Source: Bacteroidota bacterium (lineage in GTDB: Bacteria > Bacteroidota > Ignavibacteria > UBA10030 > UBA6906). Taken from it: a DNA stretch of 55,408 nucleotides. The stretch lies in the NCBI GenBank assembly GCA_030835135.1, contig JAUQWO010000041.1, forward strand, positions 1 through 55,408. The letters run 5' to 3'. The notes beneath the pieces were generated by a model. It was not told the origin of the DNA and searched no databases. It saw only the letters and a program-made list of their open reading frames with translations. The position numbers were made by a program, and so were the translations under genes. Below, in pieces: positions 34,049 to 40,095 of the stretch (its first letter is position 1; each line of letters starts with the position of its first letter).

Positions 34049-34852
34049 ATGTCAATCAACACTATCGGGTTCGATCAAGCCCCTCAGGGCATGGGCCGAT
34101 CCCAGGATAGGCTTGATAGACTTGCCTCTCAAGCGGGATCCGCGGCACAGTCTGGAGGAGTTACGTCTGAGAAGGCCGGTCAGGTGATCATCGCGCGGAC
34201 AGCGCCGGAGTTTCAGCGGTTGACGGCGCTGCACGAGCGGTCGAACGCGGTTGCTGCCACCATCAGGACGATGGATCAGGCCATGGAGGCCGCTGGCACA
34301 ACGATCGACGCTATGAAGAAGGAACTGGAGGTGGTGACGAAGAGTTACCCGCCGTTCCCTCATGGTAGCGAAGAGCGCGCACGGCGTTTGCGGAGCTATG
34401 CTGCTCTGCGGACGATGATCGATAAACTGACCATCCCTCCGGAAGAGGACGCACGGACGCGCTCGGACAATGAACGGACGTCGGTTCAGGCCACGATGGA
34501 TGAATGGACGGTCGCGATCGGTCCGAATGGAATCGCCAGGACGGTACAGACAGAACAAGTGCAAACGGGTCCTCTGGGGCTACGTCTGCCGGAACTGACA
34601 CCGCCGGACACCGTGAGTGATCAGGACATCGCCAGCGCCGTGCAACAGCTGGATGATGCCACGACCGCTCTGAGTAGCCGGCGTGTACGCCTCCGGGAAC
34701 ACACCTATGACGCACCCGGTTCTACGTTCGACCGGGGTATGTCGGAGGCGGCGGCTGAAGGGAACAGCGGGATGGTACGGCGGATGCTCGCCGAACAGAC
34801 CGTTGGGCTCTCCGGCAGCGGCACAGCGCAGCTCGAGCAATTACTGGGATAA
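34049..34852 (+). CDS. Unknown helical protein of the flagellin cluster
   Basis: The product is 267 aa. ATG 34049 has GAGGTG just upstream and is preferred over an in-frame start at 33992 that lies within the post-flagellin hairpin. The centre is strongly helical and heptad-like (LHERSNAVAATIRTMDQAME, then IDAMKKELEVV), followed by a distinctive KSYPPFPHGSEERARRLRSY block and a LTIPPEED turn. A second helical region precedes a C-terminal stretch ending in LEQLLG. It has no signal peptide or membrane segment. It sits between flagellin 2 and flbT with only 6 nt to the flbT start, so a role in flagellin handling (chaperone, filament or regulator) is plausible. I do not recognise a named family. 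Confidence 0.7.
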   Translation: MSINTIGFDQAPQGMGRSQDRLDRLASQAGSAAQSGGVTSEKAGQVIIARTAPEFQRLTALHERSNAVAATIRTMDQAMEAAGTTIDAMKKELEVVTKSYPPFPHGSEERARRLRSYAALRTMIDKLTIPPEEDARTRSDNERTSVQATMDEWTVAIGPNGIARTVQTEQVQTGPLGLRLPELTPPDTVSDQDIASAVQQLDDATTALSSRRVRLREHTYDAPGSTFDRGMSEAAAEGNSGMVRRMLAEQTVGLSGSGTAQLEQLLG

Positions 34853-34858
34853 AGGATC

Positions 34859-35272
34859 ATGGCTCTGAAGTTGTCTTTGAAAGCCAGTGAACGGGTCATT
34901 GCCGGTGGCGCGGTCTTGCGCAACGCCACCGGCAAGACCATTGAACTGATGGTCGAAAATGAGGTCCCGCTCCTCCGTGAAAAGGAGATCCTGAGTGAGG
35001 CCAAGGCCGATACGCCGTGCAAGCGGGTGTATTTTGTCATCCAGCTGATGTATATTGATGGCAAGAACCTGCCGAAGTACCAGGAACTGTACTGGGACCT
35101 CGCACGCGATATCATCAACGCCGCACCCAGCACGACCGGGATGTTCAAGATCATCAGCGAAGCCATCTACAACGGCAAGTATTACCAGGCGCTGAAAGAG
35201 ACCCGGAAGTTGATGCAGTACGAAGAAAAGGCAATGTCGCATGCGATCAGGTCAGGCAGAAGCGTACAGTAA
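34859..35272 (+). CDS. flbT: FlbT flagellin post-transcriptional regulator
   Basis: This 137-aa protein has the features of FlbT: the opening MALKLSLKASERVIAGGAVL, ENEVPLLREKEIL, ADTPCKRVYFVIQLMYID, and the C-terminal GKYYQALKETRKLMQYEE. In Caulobacter FlbT binds the 5' leader of flagellin mRNA and destabilises it until export is possible, in opposition to FlaF. AAAGGA (34851-34856) precedes ATG 34859. Its end overlaps the second flaF by 32 nt, implying coupled synthesis of the two antagonists. Only one flbT is present for two flagellins and two flaF genes. Confidence 0.9.
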   Translation: MALKLSLKASERVIAGGAVLRNATGKTIELMVENEVPLLREKEILSEAKADTPCKRVYFVIQLMYIDGKNLPKYQELYWDLARDIINAAPSTTGMFKIISEAIYNGKYYQALKETRKLMQYEEKAMSHAIRSGRSVQ

Positions 35273-35624
35273 GGCACAGTGCGCATCGTTGACGGACCGC
35301 GAACTCGAGGCGGCCGTCCTCATGAAGGCAGCAGCCCTCCTGCGCCATGCCCAGACTCAGTGGGCGTCCGCGCAACGGGACTCGCTCCTTGATGAAGCCC
35401 TCCGGTTCAACCAGCGCATCTGGACGTTCTTCCAGGTGTCGCTGTCCGATCCGGAGAACCGATTGCCGAACGAGATCAAGGCACAGGTACTGACGCTCAG
35501 TGCGTACGTGGACCGGCGGATCTTCGAGGTCATGGCGTTCCCGGAACCGGACAAACTGTCGGTGCTCATTGCCATCAATACCAATCTCGCAGCCGGACTC
35601 AAGGGGTCCGCTGCGTCAGTGTGA
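35241..35624 (+). CDS. flaF: FlaF family flagellin regulator/chaperone (copy 2)
   Basis: The 127-aa paralogue of the FlaF at 32272 is alignable end to end (QAEAYSKAQ start, LEAAVLMKAAALLRHAQTQW, FNQRIWTFFQVSL, and the closing INTNLAAGLKGSA). ATG 35241 lies inside flbT in another frame (32-nt overlap); the start is fixed by the alignment with copy 1. The neighbouring order flbT-flaF is the classical one of Alphaproteobacteria, although there flaF usually precedes flbT. It ends 17 nt before the second FlgM-like gene. Divergence from copy 1 is larger than between the two flagellins, so the two FlaFs may serve different flagellins. Confidence 0.88.
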   Translation: MRSGQAEAYSKAQCASLTDRELEAAVLMKAAALLRHAQTQWASAQRDSLLDEALRFNQRIWTFFQVSLSDPENRLPNEIKAQVLTLSAYVDRRIFEVMAFPEPDKLSVLIAINTNLAAGLKGSAASV

Positions 35625-35641
35625 CCGAAAGGTCGGGACGT

Positions 35642-35941
35642 ATGGCCATTCAAGAGATCCTGAACACGTCGGGCGCGATCGACCCGGTCAAGGGTGGGAA
35701 CCGCGCCGGCACCGGCGCCAAGACCCCGGTCCGCGCCAAAGAAAAGACCGAGAGCGATGAACGGTCCGATCGCATCGAACTGTCGGAAGAGGCACGGGCA
35801 ATGTACGAGTCGCAGCAGTCCAGCCGCTTCGAAGCCATCCGTGAACGGATCCGGGACGGCTTCTATTTCCAGAAGGATGTGACGGAGAAGGTGGTCGACG
35901 CGATGCTGAAGGATATCAAGAACGCGCCCCCCGAGCCCTGA
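35642..35941 (+). CDS. flgM: FlgM-like anti-sigma-28 protein (copy 2)
   Basis: The product is 99 aa from ATG 35642, chosen because its opening MAIQEILN lines up with copy 1; a GTG at 35621 overlapping the flaF stop is a possible alternative. The polar, probably disordered N-terminal half is followed by RIELSEEARAMYE, then FEAIRERIRDGFYFQKDV and EKVVDAMLKDI. This is a good fit to the FlgM scheme (x-x-L-S, a G-x-Y turn after a helix, terminal helix) and a clearer one than copy 1. It closes the flagellin 2 transcription unit, so sigma-28 would drive its own inhibitor. A hairpin follows immediately. Confidence 0.68.
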   Translation: MAIQEILNTSGAIDPVKGGNRAGTGAKTPVRAKEKTESDERSDRIELSEEARAMYESQQSSRFEAIRERIRDGFYFQKDVTEKVVDAMLKDIKNAPPEP

Positions 35942-35945
35942 CGCA

Positions 35946-35970
35946 TGACGGGGGCATGCCGTCCCCGTCA
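35946..35970 (+). terminator. Hairpin after flgM-like 2
   Basis: TGACGGGG (35946-35953) pairs with CCCCGTCA (35963-35970) around a 9-nt loop, starting 4 nt past the stop codon. It has no T-tract. It probably marks the end of the flagellin 2 unit; the remaining intergenic sequence to 36063 shows nothing else. Confidence 0.5.
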
Positions 35971-36062
35971 CGCCGTTCCAGCTCCCATCCTGCGTCCCGG
36001 GGCGATCGAATGCCCCCTCTCGCACCATTCGCCACCACTCATGCCACTCCCCGGCAGCGGGA

Positions 36063-36091
36063 TTGACACTAGCGTTGCAATAGCGTACATT
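36063..36091 (+). promoter_or_regulatory. Sigma-70-like promoter of the LuxR-type regulator gene
   Basis: TTGACA (36063-36068) is separated by 17 nt from TACATT (36086-36091), a 4-of-6 match to TATAAT. A start near 36098 would give a leader of about 63 nt to GTG 36161. It is the only near-consensus housekeeping promoter seen in the window. Confidence 0.6.
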
Positions 36092-36104
36092 CCTCCACCC
36101 CGGG

Positions 36105-36149
36105 GATAGTGATCCGTTGTCCATCATCCACTATCGATCATCCATTATC
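36105..36149. repeat. Repeated elements in the leader of the LuxR-type regulator gene
   Basis: Two 13-bp copies of ATCATCCAYTATC (36123-36135 and 36137-36149) lie in tandem with a 14-bp period. GATAGTG (36105-36111) is an exact inverted match to CACTATC inside the first copy. This is a plausible operator, perhaps for autoregulation, because it lies just downstream of the expected transcription start. Confidence 0.4.
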
Positions 36150-36160
36150 TGCTCGCGGAC

Positions 36161-36838
36161 GTGAAGACCAGACCCATCGGTGTGCTTGTAGCCGACGACC
36201 ACACGATCGTGCGTCGCGGACTCATCTCGCTCCTCTCTCTTGACGAGGGGATCGAGGTCGTGGGCGAGGCCACGGATGGACGCGTTGCCGCTGAACGGGC
36301 GACGGAGCTTGACCCCGATGTCGTGCTCATGGACATCAGCATGCCGGGGCTCAACGGGCTTGAAGCCACCCGGCTGATCAAGAAGCAGATGCCGCATATC
36401 AAGGTGCTTGTTCTTTCGGCCCACGACAAGGACGAGTACATACGGCAGGTCGTTCGCTCCGGGGCCAATGGCTACCTCCTCAAGAACACGTCCGCTGAAG
36501 ACCTCTACGCCGCCATCCGGGCCGTCCATGCCGGACACGCGTTCTTCAGTCCCTCTGTTTCGAAGGTCATTCTGGATTCCTATATGGATGGGGGGAAAGG
36601 CGATCCGGCAGGCGAGACCGGGGCCGAACCCACGACCCGGCTGACCCCCCGTGAGCGTGAGATCCTCCAACTCATCGCTGAAGGAAAGACCCACCAGGAA
36701 ACCGCGACCGTGCTCCACATCAGCGTTCGGACGGTGGATACCCATTGTGTCAACATCATGAAAAAGCTCGATATCCACGAGAGTGCAGGCCTGGTCCGAT
36801 ACGCCATTACCAATGGCATCGTGATTCTTCCGCAGTAG
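36161..36838 (+). CDS. NarL/FixJ family response regulator
   Basis: This 225-aa regulator has a receiver domain (ADD at 11-13, phospho-acceptor D58 in VVLMDISMPG, VLSAHDKDEY, and Lys in YLLKNTS) joined by an acidic/glycine linker to a LuxR-type helix-turn-helix (LTPREREILQLIAEG, then ISVRTVDTHCVNIMKKL). On phosphorylation such proteins dimerise and bind DNA. Translation begins at GTG 36161 without a strong ribosome site. It has its own promoter and lies between the flagellin unit and the sensor operon, so it may connect a kinase from that operon to flagellar or other genes. No cognate kinase is adjacent in the same transcript. Confidence 0.93.
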   Translation: MKTRPIGVLVADDHTIVRRGLISLLSLDEGIEVVGEATDGRVAAERATELDPDVVLMDISMPGLNGLEATRLIKKQMPHIKVLVLSAHDKDEYIRQVVRSGANGYLLKNTSAEDLYAAIRAVHAGHAFFSPSVSKVILDSYMDGGKGDPAGETGAEPTTRLTPREREILQLIAEGKTHQETATVLHISVRTVDTHCVNIMKKLDIHESAGLVRYAITNGIVILPQ

Positions 36839-36872
36839 TTGTTCTTCCGCCATCTACCCGGGATTTAGCCAG

Positions 36873-36884
36873 AATTAGCTAATT
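36873..36884. repeat. 12-bp perfect palindrome
   Basis: AATTAGCTAATT is an exact palindrome 35 bp after the regulator stop, and a second exact palindrome, CCAATATTGG, lies at 36979-36988, 40 bp before the sensor operon start at 37028. The latter is a candidate operator. The rest of the 189-bp gap shows no recognisable promoter. Confidence 0.35.
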
Positions 36885-37027
36885 TTCGCCACCTGATCCG
36901 CTTTGAATGCCGGGATTTGACCAACTACGTCCCTCCCCTCCCCGGAAATACGTTGATATGCGTATTGCAACCATTTGGCCAATATTGGTACCTTGGTCAC
37001 GATTCCTCCGTATGATCCCTTTTGACC

Positions 37028-38662
37028 ATGCAGATCGATCTGTCTATGACGATACCATCGGAACACACTTCGCGCCCACCGGGCGACACGCGGACCCTGA
37101 AGGTTCTCCTGGTCGACGACATTCACGAGAACCTCGAACTTCTGGAAGACGTGCTGTCGGAGAATGGGTACCGCCCGATCATGGCCCGCAATGGCGTCGA
37201 GGCGTTGCACCTCCTCAAGGCCGAGACCGTCCACATGATCGTGGCTGATGCCATGATGCCGAAGATGGATGGGTTCCAGCTGTGCAAGGAGGTGCGGACG
37301 CTCCCGGCCTGTTCAACCCTCCCGTTCATCATCTATACCGGGAATTACGTCGATGCCGGCGATCAGGAATTCGCCCGGAGCATCGGGGTCGACAAGTATG
37401 TGGTCAAGTATGCCGGACTCGGTGCGCTGGTCCAGGCCATCAACGAACTTGCGCAACAGCACTATGGCCGCATGCCGGAAGAACCGGCGCCCGCCCTGGA
37501 GCAACTGGACGATCAGGAGTTCCTCGAGAAACACCGTGCGATCGTCATCAAGAAGCTTGAAGAGAAGATGGCGGAGCTGGAGATGTACGCGGATACCCTG
37601 ATCAAGAAGAACCGCGAGATCCAGGCATCGGAGGACCGGTACCGGACACTCTTCGATCATGCGAGCATCGCGATCTTCGTTGTCGACCGTGAGACGGGCC
37701 GTGTCGTGGACGTGAACCGGGCCGGTCTGGAAATGCTCGGATACGAGCGTGAGGAACTTCTCGCGATGGCCCACCTGCCATTCGCCGCCGGAGAGTTCAC
37801 CTCCACCATGCTCGACACGATGCACTTTGCGTCGGGGGAGACCACCATCACGCGCAAAGGCGGCGATTCGGTCCAGGTCGATATCGGCGTCGGGCCGGTG
37901 ACGCGGCCGCAGGACACCCGTGTCCTGCTGTATGTGCGCGACATCAGTGAACAGAAGAAGATGCGTGAGCAGTTGATCCAGGCGGACAAGATGACGCTGA
38001 TGGGCCGTCTCGCCGCAGGGATCGCCCATGAGATCCGCAATCCTCTCTCCGCGATCGCGCTCAACCTCCAGTATCTTGTCTTCAAGACCCAGACGCACAC
38101 GGAGTTGTGCGACCCGCTCAAGGATGCGCTGGAGGGGACCCGCAGGATCGAGGCGGTGATCGAGAACACCCTGAACCTTGCGCGTGTCACCCCGCCCGTC
38201 CTCAAGGAGGAGGCGATCAATGATCTTGCCCGGCAGGTCCTCGGCTTCATCAAGATCTCCGTGCAGCAGAAGGACATTCACTTTGCGACGCACCTCGCCG
38301 ATGGCCTCCCGCCGGTGATGATCGATGTGAAACAGATGCAGCAGGTCGTGCTGAACGTCGTGCAGAATGCCATCGATGCATCGCCGGATGGTGCGACGGT
38401 CGAATTGACCACCGGCATCGCCGCCGGACAGGCGGGCGGTCCCGGCATGGTGGAGCTTGCCGTGCGCGATCTCGGGCCCGGCATCTCGGCGGAACAGCGG
38501 AAGCATCTCTTCGAACAATTCTACACCACCAAGTCCGGCGGGACGGGTCTCGGCCTCTCGATCTCGAAGCAGATCATCGAGAAGCACAAGGGCGAGATCC
38601 GGATCGATCCGGCCGAAGGTGGCGGCACCATCGTTCGCATTTCGTTACCAACTCACAGCTAA
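37028..38662 (+). CDS. REC-PAS histidine kinase
   Basis: This 544-aa cytoplasmic sensor starts at ATG 37028 (TTG 37022 is possible; no clear ribosome site). It has an N-terminal receiver with D74 in IVADAMMPKMDG and KYVVKYAG at the lysine position, a coiled-coil linker (KKLEEKMAELEMYADTLIKK), a PAS domain at about 205-315, a HisKA domain with phospho-acceptor H334 in GIAHEIRNPLSAI, and an HATPase_c domain (NVVQNAIDA N-box, DLGPGIS, GGTGLGLSI). An N-terminal receiver on a kinase suggests that it is itself under phosphorelay control. It is the first gene of an eight-gene sensory operon and lies 15 nt before an NtrC-type regulator, its likely partner. Confidence 0.92.
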   Translation: MQIDLSMTIPSEHTSRPPGDTRTLKVLLVDDIHENLELLEDVLSENGYRPIMARNGVEALHLLKAETVHMIVADAMMPKMDGFQLCKEVRTLPACSTLPFIIYTGNYVDAGDQEFARSIGVDKYVVKYAGLGALVQAINELAQQHYGRMPEEPAPALEQLDDQEFLEKHRAIVIKKLEEKMAELEMYADTLIKKNREIQASEDRYRTLFDHASIAIFVVDRETGRVVDVNRAGLEMLGYEREELLAMAHLPFAAGEFTSTMLDTMHFASGETTITRKGGDSVQVDIGVGPVTRPQDTRVLLYVRDISEQKKMREQLIQADKMTLMGRLAAGIAHEIRNPLSAIALNLQYLVFKTQTHTELCDPLKDALEGTRRIEAVIENTLNLARVTPPVLKEEAINDLARQVLGFIKISVQQKDIHFATHLADGLPPVMIDVKQMQQVVLNVVQNAIDASPDGATVELTTGIAAGQAGGPGMVELAVRDLGPGISAEQRKHLFEQFYTTKSGGTGLGLSISKQIIEKHKGEIRIDPAEGGGTIVRISLPTHS

Positions 38663-38677
38663 GAAAAGGACTTCGCC

Positions 38678-40093
38678 ATGGCGAAAGCGCGGATACTGGT
38701 GGCTGATGATGAACCCATCCTCGGGAACACCCTGAAGAAGATCCTGGGTGAACTCGGATATGTCGTGGCGCTGTGCGACCGCGGGGAAGAGTTCTTTCAG
38801 TTCCTGGATGATCAGAAGCCGGATATCGTGCTGCTGGACATCTATCTCGGGAGTGTGAACGGCATCCAGCTCCTGAACCGCATGCGGCAGGAGGGGTGGC
38901 AGACCCCGGTGATCATGATGACCGCGCATTCGGATGTGTCGCTCGCCGTGCGGGCGATGAAGGAGGGCGCTGCCGATTTTGTGGTCAAGCCCTTCGACCT
39001 GAACCACCTGGGGGTGCTGATCGACAAGAACCTCGATCATGCCCGGCTGCAGACCCAGGTGAAGCTGCTCCAGGAGGAACTCGAAGGCGAGCGTTCGCGT
39101 TCCGGCATCATCGGGAAGAGCATCGCGCTGCGGCGCGCGCTGGAGACCGCGGAGAAGCTGGCCCAGGGGGAGAACACCACCGTCCTCATCGAAGGTGAGA
39201 GCGGCACCGGCAAGGAACTCATGGCCCGGTTCGTGCACCAGCAGAGTTCGCGGCGGGACAAACCCTTCGTGACGCTCAACTGTGGCGCGATCCCGAAGGA
39301 GCTGGCGGAAAGCGAATTCTTCGGCTACGAGAAGGGCGCGTTCACCGGCGCGACGGAGAAAATGAAGCAGGGCAAGTTCGAACTTGCGGATGGCGGCACG
39401 ATCCTGCTGGATGAGATCAGGGAGTTGTCGCTGGACATGCAGGTGAAGCTCCTGCGCGTCCTTGAAGAGAAGCGGTTCTACCGGCTGGGCGGCACGAAAG
39501 AGATCAGCGTCGATGTGCGCGTGATCGCGGCCTCGAACAAGGAGCTGAACAGGGAGGTGGAGGAGGGGCGGTTCCGCGAGGACCTGTACTACCGTCTCAA
39601 TGTTGCGTCGGTCCGCATTCCACCGTTGCGCAACCGGAAAGAAGATATCGGTGAACTCGCCAAGGCCTTCCTTGCGGAGTTCTGCCGTCGCTTCAACCGC
39701 TCAGTTCCGGCCATCAGCCCCGAAGCACTGCAATGGCTCGAGCAGCTCGCATGGAAGGGGAATGTCCGGGAGCTGCGCAATGCGATGGAACGCGTAGTGC
39801 TGTTGAACAACGTCCCGTCGTTGACCGCCGAGCATTTCGGGTTCCTCCGTTCCAGTGGCACCGCGGTCGGTGCTACCTCGGGCAATGGAAAGGCCTTCGT
39901 GCTCGATATTCCGCCCCAGGGGATCCGGATGAATGAGGTCATGAAGGACCTGATCCTCAAGACGCTGGACATTGTCGGTGGCAATCAGGTCCAGGCGGCG
40001 AAGGTGCTGGGCCTCACCCGTTCCAAGCTGCGCTACAGGATGGAACAACTCGGGATCAGACCGGAACAGAGGACCTACAGGACGAGCGTCTGA
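38678..40093 (+). CDS. NtrC family sigma-54-dependent response regulator
   Basis: The product is 471 aa behind AAAAGGA. Its domains are a receiver with D54 (IVLLDIYLG), an AAA+ sigma-54 interaction domain with Walker A GESGTGKE starting at 173, the sigma-54-contact loop GAFTGA at 220-225, Walker B ILLDEI with D245-E246, and arginine-finger regions, and a C-terminal Fis-type helix-turn-helix (VGGNQVQAAKVLGL, then SKLRYRMEQLGI). R248 stands where most relatives have glycine in LDEIGEL. It activates sigma-54 promoters from a distance. Sigma-54-like elements occur at 52010, 52749 and 54292 in this window and are possible targets. The kinase at 37028 is the probable phosphodonor. Confidence 0.95.
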   Translation: MAKARILVADDEPILGNTLKKILGELGYVVALCDRGEEFFQFLDDQKPDIVLLDIYLGSVNGIQLLNRMRQEGWQTPVIMMTAHSDVSLAVRAMKEGAADFVVKPFDLNHLGVLIDKNLDHARLQTQVKLLQEELEGERSRSGIIGKSIALRRALETAEKLAQGENTTVLIEGESGTGKELMARFVHQQSSRRDKPFVTLNCGAIPKELAESEFFGYEKGAFTGATEKMKQGKFELADGGTILLDEIRELSLDMQVKLLRVLEEKRFYRLGGTKEISVDVRVIAASNKELNREVEEGRFREDLYYRLNVASVRIPPLRNRKEDIGELAKAFLAEFCRRFNRSVPAISPEALQWLEQLAWKGNVRELRNAMERVVLLNNVPSLTAEHFGFLRSSGTAVGATSGNGKAFVLDIPPQGIRMNEVMKDLILKTLDIVGGNQVQAAKVLGLTRSKLRYRMEQLGIRPEQRTYRTSV

Positions 40094-40095
40094 TC

